Source of the DNA: Promethearchaeota archaeon
GTDB taxonomy: Archaea; Asgardarchaeota; Lokiarchaeia; Sigyniarchaeales; SOKP01
Assembly: GCA_008080735.1 (NCBI GenBank)
Contig: SHMW01000002.1
Span: 54,285-118,284, forward strand
DNA: 64,000 nt
Direction of reading: 5' to 3'
The notes beneath the pieces were generated by a model. It worked only from the letters and a program-made list of their open reading frames with translations. It ran no database searches and was not told the DNA's origin. The position numbers and the translations under genes are program-made. Below are positions 9,544 to 17,999 of the stretch, piece by piece (within the stretch, counting starts at the first letter, position 1; the number at the start of each line of letters is the position of its first letter).

Positions 9544-10482
9544 ATGGGAATGTTAGATGGAAAATCCGCTATTATAACCGGTGCTGGGAGAGGATTGGGT
9601 AAAGAAGAAGCTTTAGCGATGGCTCGAGAAGGTTGCAATATCTTGATTAATGATTTAGGTGCATCTTTCGATGGTACCGGTAAAGAAACGAAAATTGCGG
9701 ATGAAGTTGCAGAAGAGATTCGAAACCTCGGTGTGAAAGCGGCTGCGAACTATGATTCCGTTACTGATTTTGATGCGGCTAAGGGGATGATAGATCAAGC
9801 TGTCTCTGAATTAGGTGGACTTGATATTATTGTAAATAATGCGGGAATTCTCAGAGATAGGATGTTATTTAACATGGCTGAGGAAGAATTTGACGCAGTT
9901 ATTGCGGTCCACTTAAAAGGCACTTTCAATATGATGCGCCATGCGGCAGCATTTTTTAGGACCGAAATTAAAGAAGGACGAATGAAAAAGAAGTCTGGGC
10001 GGATCATTAATACTGCCTCTGATGCGGGTCTGTTGGGTAACATGGGGCAATCAAATTATGGTGCTGCGAAGGCGGGTATTGCAGCAATGACGAATATCGC
10101 ATCAATGGAATTAAAAAAATATGCTACTGTGAATTGCATTGTACCTATGGCTAGAACTCGTCTTACAACCGATGCTACCCCCAAAATGATTGGTGTTATG
10201 AAAAGGAAAGCCGAATCTGGTATGGATGTATTTCATCCCTCAAATGTCGCTCCATTAGTAGTTTATTTGGCATCAAAGAAAGCCAGAAGAATCTCGGGAG
10301 AAGTCTTTAGAATTGCTGGGGACAAACTATGGGTTTTCGATGGGTGGCGTACTGTCGGCAGAGTTGACAATAATGGAGAGTCATTTACTCCTCAAAAAAT
10401 CGCAGATGTTATGCCTGGATTAATGGAAAAAAGACCAGAAAAACCAAGTATCTTGAATACAGCGGAAGAAGTTCTTGAATAA
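9544..10482 (+). CDS. SDR: (3R)-hydroxyacyl-CoA dehydrogenase-like (MFE-2 type)
   Basis: 312-residue short-chain dehydrogenase. Cofactor motif TGAGRGLG at 12-19, followed by NDLGASFDGTGKETK, and NNAGILRDRM; these features are typical of the dehydrogenase domain of peroxisomal multifunctional enzyme 2 (HSD17B4). Catalytic Tyr and Lys lie in SNYGAAKAG. The protein is longer than a minimal SDR because of a C-terminal extension also seen in that subgroup. Predicted to oxidise 3-hydroxyacyl-CoA to 3-ketoacyl-CoA with NAD(P). No hydratase or thiolase is adjacent. Confidence 0.8.
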   Translation: MGMLDGKSAIITGAGRGLGKEEALAMAREGCNILINDLGASFDGTGKETKIADEVAEEIRNLGVKAAANYDSVTDFDAAKGMIDQAVSELGGLDIIVNNAGILRDRMLFNMAEEEFDAVIAVHLKGTFNMMRHAAAFFRTEIKEGRMKKKSGRIINTASDAGLLGNMGQSNYGAAKAGIAAMTNIASMELKKYATVNCIVPMARTRLTTDATPKMIGVMKRKAESGMDVFHPSNVAPLVVYLASKKARRISGEVFRIAGDKLWVFDGWRTVGRVDNNGESFTPQKIADVMPGLMEKRPEKPSILNTAEEVLE

Positions 10483-10579
10483 AAGAATTTATAAATTTTC
10501 TTTATTTCTTTTCTTTTTCAATATCTCTCATTCTTTTAAATATCAGAATAATTGGTTTGCTTATAATTTTTTAAGGATT

Positions 10580-10915
10580 TCATATTACATCCGCTTCCGA
10601 AAACAACCCAAGAATGGCAGCTACTAATACAATGATCCCTCCAGCAAAACTCCCGAAAATAATTAAAAGTATCGAAAAAACGAGTAAAATCACCCAATTG
10701 AATGGAATTGGATCATCTGGCTTTAAAGCACTTAATAAAACCAAAACAGCCATAATAATTGCTACTATTCGACTAATTAATCTATAATCGAAATTAAACG
10801 CTTTAATATTAGAGAGTCCGATGGCAGCTTCAAAAATGGCGATGATCCCACCGATTATAGCTAATATATACATAATTTTGTTTACTTCGGTTTGGGTTAC
10901 CATATTATTCAACAC
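10580..10915 (-). CDS. Small four-TM membrane protein
   Basis: 111 residues, almost wholly hydrophobic, with four probable membrane helices separated by very short loops (NIKAFNFDYR and KPDDPIPFN). No recognisable family. Followed by the corA gene on the same strand upstream, 80 bases away. Start ATG. Confidence 0.5.
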   Translation of the reverse strand: MLNNMVTQTEVNKIMYILAIIGGIIAIFEAAIGLSNIKAFNFDYRLISRIVAIIMAVLVLLSALKPDDPIPFNWVILLVFSILLIIFGSFAGGIIVLVAAILGLFSEADVI

Positions 10916-10994
10916 GCTTGTTGATAGTATGTATTTAAAAATAATACTCTTTTAAAAACATTACAATTTTTTTGTTTATTTTAACTATAACTCT

Positions 10995-12140
10995 TTAAAT
11001 CCACGATCTTTTTCTAAAATATATGATCATCAGAAGCGCGGTGGATATCATAATACTGATCAAGAGCGGATAGGCAATTGGAGAGGCTAATTCTGGCATA
11101 TAAATGAAGTTCATTCCATAAAATCCCGCAAGAAAAGACAATGGTATGAAAATCGTGGAGATTATCGTTAATACTTTCATAATGTCGTTCATTTTATTGC
11201 TCACACTGGATAAATATAAATCTAGCATACCTGTGATAATTTCCCGATAATTTTGGATAGAATCATTAATACGATAAATGTGGTCATAGAGATCTCTAAG
11301 GTAAATTTGGAGATAATCATTTACAAGCTCTGAGTCTTCTCTCTGAAAACTATTGATCACATCTCTCATCGGCCAAATCGCTTTTTGGAGATCTATCACA
11401 CTTCGTTTAACTTGATAAATTGTTTGTAATACCTCCTTTTCAGGTTTTTCCACTAAGTTATCTTCAATTTCTTCAATATAAGTCTCCAATAATTCTTGTG
11501 TAAGAAAATAATGGTCGATAATTATATCTACCAAGGCATAAGCAAGATAATCTGTTCCTAACGAGCGCACCCTACCTTTTGGAGTTGTGATACGTTCTAA
11601 GATCGGCTTGAATAGATCTGTGTTATGTTCCTCCACAGAAATTATGAAGTTAGGACCTATTATAATGGAAATTTGTTCAAAAATGAATTCATCACCATCA
11701 TCATCCCATTGTATCATATCAAGAACAATAAAAAGGTAATCTTTATAATCCTCATATTTAGGTCGTTGATTTGTATTTACAATATCTTCAAGCACAAGGG
11801 GATGGATTTCCATTAAATTCCCTAGCTTTTCAATTTTTTCCAAATCTCTCAAACCAGAAATCTTTATCCATCTTATCTTGGGTTTTACAATTTCTTTCAG
11901 ATTTGCTTCGATAGTGTTTAGTTCTTCAATTTGATAATTTTCTTTCTCATAATCAATTCTCTGTATAGATGTGGGCTCTAATTCTTTTTTAATTGAATGT
12001 TTTAAAGTGCCGGGTGGCTCTCCAATCTTCAAATGTTTTTTGCTTTTAGTGAACTTTTTATACATCTTCTTCGACATTTTTCTCACCAAAGGTACTCTAA
12101 CTTTTTCTTTGGTAGGTATTAAAGATTGAGGAGAACTCAC
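10995..12140 (-). CDS. corA: CorA-family Mg2+/Co2+ channel
   Basis: 381-residue CorA protein. A large cytosolic N-terminal domain contains the family-typical HPLVLEDIVNTNQRPKYEDY segment, followed by the long helical stalk. Two C-terminal membrane helices follow, the first ending in the signature GMNF at residues 341-344 (FYGMNF). Known CorA proteins are homopentameric divalent-cation channels of the cytoplasmic membrane. The N-terminus has a basic ~60-residue extension. Divergent from the mscS gene, sharing a 94-base promoter region. Confidence 0.93.
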   Translation of the reverse strand: MSSPQSLIPTKEKVRVPLVRKMSKKMYKKFTKSKKHLKIGEPPGTLKHSIKKELEPTSIQRIDYEKENYQIEELNTIEANLKEIVKPKIRWIKISGLRDLEKIEKLGNLMEIHPLVLEDIVNTNQRPKYEDYKDYLFIVLDMIQWDDDGDEFIFEQISIIIGPNFIISVEEHNTDLFKPILERITTPKGRVRSLGTDYLAYALVDIIIDHYFLTQELLETYIEEIEDNLVEKPEKEVLQTIYQVKRSVIDLQKAIWPMRDVINSFQREDSELVNDYLQIYLRDLYDHIYRINDSIQNYREIITGMLDLYLSSVSNKMNDIMKVLTIISTIFIPLSFLAGFYGMNFIYMPELASPIAYPLLISIMISTALLMIIYFRKRSWI

Positions 12141-12200
12141 TATTAAAATTTAGCTCTAACATTTATAGATAAGAATACGGTGATTTATTATTTTTAAAAC

Positions 12201-12237
12201 AAACTTTTATAACCGAGAATAACAAAAATTACATATG
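12201..12237 (+). promoter_or_regulatory. Putative TATA box of mscS, near-leaderless transcript
   Basis: CTTTTATAA (12204-12212) is centred about 26 bases upstream of the mscS ATG at 12235. The archaeal TATA element usually sits about 26 bases before the transcription start, so the message would begin at or next to the ATG. There is no Shine-Dalgarno sequence in between. Inferred from spacing only. Confidence 0.4.
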
Positions 12238-13017
12238 CAAAAAAAATATCAAATAGTTCTAGCGATACTTTTAACCTTTCTGGGTATTCTTGCGCTTTTT
12301 TTCGGAGATCCAGTATGGCAATTTCTTGGTTTAGAACCTATATTGGTAAATTCAATTATACTTAACATTTTCGTATACGTGGGACGAACGATACTTATTA
12401 GATTAGTGAATTTCATCCTAAAAGCAAGATTAATTCGCTTTCTGATAAATATTGGTATTAATATCATTTGGATCGTCTTCATTTTCGAATTACTATTTAT
12501 CATTCCCGCCCTCCAAACTTTTGCTGTCGCGATTACATCGTTCATCGTCGTTGCTGTCTCTCTAACCTTTAGAGATCGCATTAATAATATCGCCTCGGGT
12601 ATATTAATCCTTGCTTCAGAGAGTTTTGATGTGGGTGATATGATTGAAACCAATGGAATCCAAGGAGTTGTGTTGAGTATTGATTTAAATTATACCAAAA
12701 TACGAGAATTAAACGGCATAATCACTTATATACCGAATAGCAATGTATTTAACGCAGCGACCAAGAAATTTACTCATAGAAAACTAAAGGAAATTGCCGA
12801 AAAAGAGACTGCTGAAAAGGGGGTTCATCTACGAGAATATGTAGATAAATTCGGTAAAATTATTTCGAGGGAAGAAAAAATTACTAGATATGTTAAAACG
12901 GTTAGGATTCTTTCAAGTCTAACGCCAGATGAATTGAGAGAAGTTCTGAATGATGTATTTGAAAGGTATAAGGAAGTTTTTGGAATCAAACCATTCTATT
13001 ACATAAACTATACTTGA
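12235..13017 (+). CDS. MscS-family mechanosensitive channel, N-terminal part
   Basis: 260 residues. Four hydrophobic segments; the last, pore-lining one (AVAITSFIVVAVSLTFRDRINNIASGILIL) leads to the beta domain (DVGDMIETNGIQGVV ... ITYIPNSNVFN). After it comes the start of the alpha/beta C-terminal domain, which stops abruptly at a TGA. The missing lobe of that domain is encoded in the next frame at 13014. Known MscS proteins are heptameric channels relieving osmotic downshock. Divergent from corA. Confidence 0.85.
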   Translation: MQKKYQIVLAILLTFLGILALFFGDPVWQFLGLEPILVNSIILNIFVYVGRTILIRLVNFILKARLIRFLINIGINIIWIVFIFELLFIIPALQTFAVAITSFIVVAVSLTFRDRINNIASGILILASESFDVGDMIETNGIQGVVLSIDLNYTKIRELNGIITYIPNSNVFNAATKKFTHRKLKEIAEKETAEKGVHLREYVDKFGKIISREEKITRYVKTVRILSSLTPDELREVLNDVFERYKEVFGIKPFYYINYT

Positions 13018-13211
13018 AAAAAGTCGAGGAAGTATGCAAGTCATACAAGAGAAAATTTAGTTTCAAACCCACATATCACATAGATGGATTCGAACACTTT
13101 ATCATAGTCAGATTTAGAATTTTAACGGATTCTTCTGAAAAGGTTTTTAATCATCAACCAATTTTTGCCAACGATATCTATAAAATCATCCAAAACGCTT
13201 GGCAAATGTAG
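13014..13211 (+). CDS. C-terminal lobe of MscS in shifted frame
   Basis: 65 codons starting at a TTG that overlaps the TGA of the preceding frame by four bases (TTGA). The segment FEHFIIVRFRILTDSSEKVF ... DIYKIIQNAW fits the final beta-alpha part of the MscS C-terminal domain. One extra T before the stop would fuse both frames. So this is either a frameshift (real or a sequencing error) or a translationally coupled separate subunit; the first seems more likely. Confidence 0.55.
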   Translation: MKKVEEVCKSYKRKFSFKPTYHIDGFEHFIIVRFRILTDSSEKVFNHQPIFANDIYKIIQNAWQM

Positions 13212-13280
13212 CTAATCTTTTATAATTATCTTTTCTTTTTTTCTTCATTACATTTCAAAGATATATTCAGTTTAGAGATT

Positions 13281-15194
13281 ATGAGTTTAAAAATTGATAA
13301 CGAATGGTTTATTGACAATAAAGGGCGAAAAGTCTTGCTCAGAGGAGTAAATCTCGGTGGAAGCTCAAAAGTCCCGACGATACCAAATGGCGCTACCCAT
13401 ATTCCCACAGATTTTTCAAATCATCAAAATGTCTCTTTTATAAATCGTCCTTTTCCTTTGGATGAAGCAGAAGAGCATTTTTCGAGATTGAAACATTGGG
13501 GTTTTAATTGCCTTAGATTCTTGATCACATGGGAAGCTATTGAGCACGAGGGTCCCAATCAATATGATCGAGAATATATTAAATATCTTATAGAAGTATT
13601 AGAGATTGCCAAGAAATTTGATTTCTATATTTTTATTGATCCCCATCAAGATGTATGGAGTAGGATGACTGGCGGTGATGGAGCACCAGGATGGATTTTC
13701 AAAAAACTTGGACTTGATATCACTAAATTGGATGAGTCAGAAGCCGCATTTACTATGCAAAAAAGATATGATCCAAGTGTTCCTTCCTCATATCCTCCAA
13801 TGTGTTGGTCTAGCAACGCCGTACGTTTTGCCAACGGTACAATGTGGACATTATTTTTTGGAGGGAATGATTTTGCACTTTCAGTAAAAATAGATGGAAA
13901 AAATGCTCAAGATTATTTGCAAGAGCACTATATCAATTCGATTTTACAAATCGTAAAGGAACTTAATCATAATTCCCATATTATTGGCTATGACAGTTTA
14001 AATGAACCAGAGAAAGGTTGGATCGGAAAGAGAGTAGATGGGTCAGGGGAAGAGACAATTTCTGATTATAGAGGACACGTTTTTACTCCCTTTGAAGCGA
14101 TGATAACCGCAGCGGGATTTTCGCGAGAAATTGGCTTCAATGAAGTAAAAGGAGTTGGAATTAAAGAAACGAGACGAGATATTCTAAATAAGGATAATAC
14201 TAGTTGCTGGTTAAACGATGAATATGATATCTGGAGAAATGAAGGGGTTTGGAAAATAGATGAAGTGGGGGATCCACAAATAATAGATAATTCCCATTTC
14301 AGAAATGTCAACGGGAAAAAAATTGAATTCCATAGGGATTATTTATCTCCATTTATTCGTAAGTTTGCGGATAAGGTAAGAGAAATTGATTCAGATGCGA
14401 TTATCTTTTTTGAAGGACATCCGGGTTCTACTATGTCGAAATCACTTCCAAAATTTAAACTCCCAAATAATGTGGTTCATGCGGGTCATTGGTATGATGC
14501 CGCAACACTAGTGACTAAGAGACCATTTTTACGAGCAAATTATGATATTACTAGAGATAAATTGGTTATTGGAAAGCAAAATGTGCAGAAAATGTTTACC
14601 CATCAACTCAAGCTAATTAAAGAGTTTGCAAAGGGAGAATATCCCACTCTTATCGGGGAATTTGGGCTACATTACGATATTAAAAACAAGAAAGCCTATA
14701 AAAAGGTCAGAAAAAAACCCATTAAAGCTTGGAAAACCCATGTCAAAGCGTTAGACATGTATTATAATGCATTGGATGCGAATCTAATTCACGCAACTCA
14801 ATGGAATTATACTGCCGATAATAATAACAGATGGGGAGATAAATGGAACTTAGAGGATCTTTCAATATTCAGCAGAGATCAACAATTCAATCCCGATGAT
14901 ATTAATAGCGGTGGTAGAGCTATTCGGGGGTTTTGCCGCCCTCATTTGCTCCGATGTGCGGGTGAACCTCTTAAAATGACATTTAACAAGAAAAAAGGAG
15001 AATTTCATTTTCAATTTCAAGCAATTCCCTTGATTAAAGCTCCCTCTTTATTTTATATTCCTAAAATTCAATATCCGGATGGGTATTCAATTCATTCAAA
15101 CATAGAAGATATTAGACATGAAATAGATGGTCAAACCCTCAAAGTATGGGTTGAAGGTGATGCTATTATTGAACTTTTAATTCGTAAGAAATAG
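13281..15194 (+). CDS. GH5_12-like beta-glucosidase (steryl/ceramide glucosidase type)
   Basis: 637-residue glycoside hydrolase family 5 protein. LLRGVNLGGSSKVP, then CLRFLITWEAIEHEGP, the distinctive DPHQDVWSRMTGGDGAPGW (120-138), the acid/base YDSLNEPEKGWIG (E242), HAGHWYD, and the nucleophile TLIGEFGLHYD (E460). The PHQDVWSR..GG.GAPGW segment is characteristic of subfamily GH5_12, whose characterised fungal members (EGCrP1/2, Sgl1) remove glucose from glucosylceramide or sterylglucosides. There is no signal peptide or membrane anchor, so it should be cytosolic. A C-terminal beta-rich domain starts at about residue 560. Followed 58 bases later by KDG kinase. The substrate in an archaeon is unknown. 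Confidence 0.82.
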   Translation: MSLKIDNEWFIDNKGRKVLLRGVNLGGSSKVPTIPNGATHIPTDFSNHQNVSFINRPFPLDEAEEHFSRLKHWGFNCLRFLITWEAIEHEGPNQYDREYIKYLIEVLEIAKKFDFYIFIDPHQDVWSRMTGGDGAPGWIFKKLGLDITKLDESEAAFTMQKRYDPSVPSSYPPMCWSSNAVRFANGTMWTLFFGGNDFALSVKIDGKNAQDYLQEHYINSILQIVKELNHNSHIIGYDSLNEPEKGWIGKRVDGSGEETISDYRGHVFTPFEAMITAAGFSREIGFNEVKGVGIKETRRDILNKDNTSCWLNDEYDIWRNEGVWKIDEVGDPQIIDNSHFRNVNGKKIEFHRDYLSPFIRKFADKVREIDSDAIIFFEGHPGSTMSKSLPKFKLPNNVVHAGHWYDAATLVTKRPFLRANYDITRDKLVIGKQNVQKMFTHQLKLIKEFAKGEYPTLIGEFGLHYDIKNKKAYKKVRKKPIKAWKTHVKALDMYYNALDANLIHATQWNYTADNNNRWGDKWNLEDLSIFSRDQQFNPDDINSGGRAIRGFCRPHLLRCAGEPLKMTFNKKKGEFHFQFQAIPLIKAPSLFYIPKIQYPDGYSIHSNIEDIRHEIDGQTLKVWVEGDAIIELLIRKK

Positions 15195-15252
15195 TTATTT
15201 TCAGATCACAATAATTTTTTAGTCTCTAATTGCTATAAGAATTTGAATAGAA

Positions 15253-16290
15253 ATGAATGAGAAAATTCTCACTTTTGGAGAAATAATGCTAAGATTATCT
15301 CCACCAAACTTTCAACGATTTATTCAGGCGAGATCATTTGATGCGATTTATGGAGGCGGTGAAGCAAATGTGGCTGTTTCTTTGGCTAATTATGGTCTTC
15401 CGGTTGATTATGTGACAAAATTACCGAATAATCCATTAGGAGACGCCTGTCTTAATTATATGAGACAATATGGCGTAAACACTGACAAAATTGTGAGAGG
15501 CGGGGATCGGTTAGGTATATACTTTCTGGAAAAAGGAGCCTCCATTCGTTCGAGTAATGTTATATATGATAGAGCAAATTCCTCAATCGCTACGGCAGAT
15601 ATTGACGATTTTGACTGGGATAAACTTTTCCGAGATGTGCGATGGTTTCATTGGACTGGAATAACTCCTGCCATCTCCCAGAACCTCGCAGATATTTGTT
15701 TGAATGCGGTAAAAGTGGCACAGGAAAATCATATCACAGTCTCATGTGACTTAAATTATCGGAGTAAATTATGGAAGTATGGAAAATCGTGCACCGAAAT
15801 TATGTCTGAGCTGGTGAAATATTGTGATATTGCAGTTGGAAATGAGGAAGACTTTGAAAAAGTATTTAATATTGCCCCTCCTAATGTAGATATCTCCTTG
15901 GGGAAGGTTGCTGCTCATAATTATAAAGATGTTGTTGAAGAATTTAAGAAACGCTATCCTAATATTCAAAAAATAGGTATTACTCTAAGGGGCTCTATAT
16001 CAGCCACACATAATACTTGGTCGGGGCTCCTTTATGATGGGGATAAGATGTATACAGCGCCAGAGTATGACATTGATTATATTGTAGACAGAGTTGGAGG
16101 AGGAGATTCCTTTAATGCGGGTTTAATCTATGGACTTCTAATGTATAAGGATGATTTACAGAAGGCCTTAAATTTTGCAGTTGGCGCTTCATGCTTAAAA
16201 CATAGCATTGAAGGTGATTTCAATTTGGTCTCGAAAGAGGAAGTCATTAAATTGATTGGGGGTAATGCCTCCGGTCGAATTTCAAGATAA
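15253..16290 (+). CDS. kdgK: PfkB-family sugar kinase, probable 2-keto-3-deoxygluconate kinase
   Basis: 345-residue ribokinase-fold enzyme. N-terminal substrate motif FDAIYGGGEANVAVSLANYG, central CDLNYRSKLWK, and the C-terminal anion hole and catalytic Asp VGGGDSFNAGLIYG. The LTFGEIMLRLSPP beginning and the final GRISR are typical of KDG kinases. It phosphorylates 2-keto-3-deoxy-gluconate to KDPG in Entner-Doudoroff-type routes. The neighbours (glycosidase, SDRs, Gfo/Idh oxidoreductases) support sugar-acid catabolism; no KDPG aldolase is present in the window. Confidence 0.82.
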   Translation: MNEKILTFGEIMLRLSPPNFQRFIQARSFDAIYGGGEANVAVSLANYGLPVDYVTKLPNNPLGDACLNYMRQYGVNTDKIVRGGDRLGIYFLEKGASIRSSNVIYDRANSSIATADIDDFDWDKLFRDVRWFHWTGITPAISQNLADICLNAVKVAQENHITVSCDLNYRSKLWKYGKSCTEIMSELVKYCDIAVGNEEDFEKVFNIAPPNVDISLGKVAAHNYKDVVEEFKKRYPNIQKIGITLRGSISATHNTWSGLLYDGDKMYTAPEYDIDYIVDRVGGGDSFNAGLIYGLLMYKDDLQKALNFAVGASCLKHSIEGDFNLVSKEEVIKLIGGNASGRISR

Positions 16291-16371
16291 AGGAAACTTA
16301 AGATTCTCTTAAGGAAGCAACAAAACTTCTTATTTTCTTCTATTTTTTATAATTTATCATATTTATTAGTT

Positions 16372-17181
16372 GTGAATATAATTATGAATGATTATAATAA
16401 AATGGTTTTAACTGCGACAACTGCGAATTCATGGATATATCCAGAATGCAAAAATTGGGCAGAAAATGTTGATGATTTAATTGATGACGTTGTTCATTGC
16501 TATGAAGCAGGAGCAACGATCGCTCATATACATTTACCAAGAGGAAAAGAAATTAACACTGTAGAACGGATTCGTGAACGGTGCGATATTCTAATTCAAG
16601 CGGGCATGTCAAGTGATAGTATCCCTGAAAGAAAAGGTGATTTCGAAGCCAAACCGGATATGATGTCAATAATCTTGAATCATCATGATGAACATTTTAC
16701 TCAAGTCAGTGTGAATAAACTTCATCCATTAAATGAGTTAGAGGAATATTGTAAAAAATGTTTGAATCATAAAATCAAACCTGAATGGGAAGTATGGCAC
16801 ATGGGGTCATATTGGAACCTTAATTGTTTAATTGAAAAAGGATTGGTGGAGCAACCCCATATATTAACACTTTTTTTTAATTGGCCAGGTGGAACATGGT
16901 CACCTCCGACCGCGGATGAATATTTGCATAGAATCAATTATATGCCAAATGGATGTGAACATACAATTAGTGTAATGGGGGATGAGCAAACTAAAATTGC
17001 TACATTGGCAATATCTAAAGGTGGAAATGTACGTGTTGGCACTGAAGATTATCCCTACATCAAAAAAGGAGTTCCCGCAAAAAATAATGCTGAAATTGTC
17101 GCCAGGATGAAAAGAATCAGTGAAGAGATGGGAAGAGAAGTGGCAACTCCCTCAGAAGGCAGAAAGATATTAGGAATCTAA
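16372..17181 (+). CDS. BKACE-family beta-keto acid cleavage enzyme
   Basis: 269-residue TIM-barrel protein of the BKACE family (DUF849; 3-keto-5-aminohexanoate cleavage enzyme type). Zinc-binding HIH lies at H52 and H54 in ATIAHIHLPRG; the family GGNVRVGTED motif, whose Glu also binds zinc, lies near the C-terminus. Known members condense a beta-keto acid with acetyl-CoA and cleave it to a CoA ester and acetoacetate. The substrate group is unpredictable. It may be translated from the first GTG/ATG cluster, as internal starts at 16384 are also possible. It lies between KDG kinase and an SDR on the same strand. Confidence 0.82.
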   Translation: MNIIMNDYNKMVLTATTANSWIYPECKNWAENVDDLIDDVVHCYEAGATIAHIHLPRGKEINTVERIRERCDILIQAGMSSDSIPERKGDFEAKPDMMSIILNHHDEHFTQVSVNKLHPLNELEEYCKKCLNHKIKPEWEVWHMGSYWNLNCLIEKGLVEQPHILTLFFNWPGGTWSPPTADEYLHRINYMPNGCEHTISVMGDEQTKIATLAISKGGNVRVGTEDYPYIKKGVPAKNNAEIVARMKRISEEMGREVATPSEGRKILGI

Positions 17182-17217
17182 TTTAAAACAAATAAATTAA
17201 AAAGTATTGCATAAAAA

Positions 17218-17979
17218 GTGAGAATGAATATAATGGAAATTAAAAATAAAGTAGCTATTATTACAGGAGCAGGAGCTGGGATTGGAGAGGCTACTGCCCG
17301 ATTATTTGCCCAAAGAGGTGCCAATGTGGTATGTAATTCTTTATCAAGATCCGCGGAAATGATTAAAAATGAAATAAATAAGAGTGGGGGTGAGGCCATT
17401 TTCGTACAAGCAGATGTCTCAAAAGAAAATGAAGCAAAAAGGATCGTTGAAAAAACTCTTGAAACCTTTGGCAAATTGGATATTTTATTTAATAACGCTG
17501 GTATTGTGATTCCAGGACGAATTGATTCAATCTCAACAGACGATTGGGATAAAACTATGGCGGTAAACGTGAAAGGGGTATATTTGGTCTCAAAATATGC
17601 GATCCCTCATCTTATAAGTACAAAGGGAGTAATTGTGAATAATTCCTCCTCTGTTGCATTTAAAGGTGTTAAAGATAGAGTTGCCTATACCGCATCAAAA
17701 GGCGCAGTTCTTTCGATGACGCGTGCTATGGCTGCTGATTATATTGAGGATGGGATTCGAGTCAATGCCATATGCCCTGGAACTACTGAAACACCATCAT
17801 TGGTCAAACGATTGGAAAATTTTGAAGATCCAGAACAAGCAAAAAAGGATTTTATTGCGAGACAGAAAATGGGCCGCTTAGGAACGCCTGAGGAGATTGC
17901 TGAAGGAGTGTTATTTCTTGTTCAAAACGAATTCACAACAGGTACAAGCCTATCCATCGATGGTGGGATGACAATGTAA
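17218..17979 (+). CDS. Short-chain dehydrogenase/reductase
   Basis: 253-residue classical SDR. TGAGAGIG cofactor motif near residue 14, NNAG at about 90, catalytic Ser/Tyr/Lys (NNSSSVAF ... YTASKGA), and the C-terminal FTTGTSLSIDGGM common in glucose-1-dehydrogenase-like and sugar SDRs. Likely NAD(P)-dependent oxidation of a sugar or sugar acid, given the neighbours. Start at 17218 (GTG region) or the ATG at 17233 (MEIKNK), which matches the usual SDR start better. Confidence 0.82.
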   Translation: MRMNIMEIKNKVAIITGAGAGIGEATARLFAQRGANVVCNSLSRSAEMIKNEINKSGGEAIFVQADVSKENEAKRIVEKTLETFGKLDILFNNAGIVIPGRIDSISTDDWDKTMAVNVKGVYLVSKYAIPHLISTKGVIVNNSSSVAFKGVKDRVAYTASKGAVLSMTRAMAADYIEDGIRVNAICPGTTETPSLVKRLENFEDPEQAKKDFIARQKMGRLGTPEEIAEGVLFLVQNEFTTGTSLSIDGGMTM

Positions 17980-17999
17980 AACACCATAAGATACAAATG

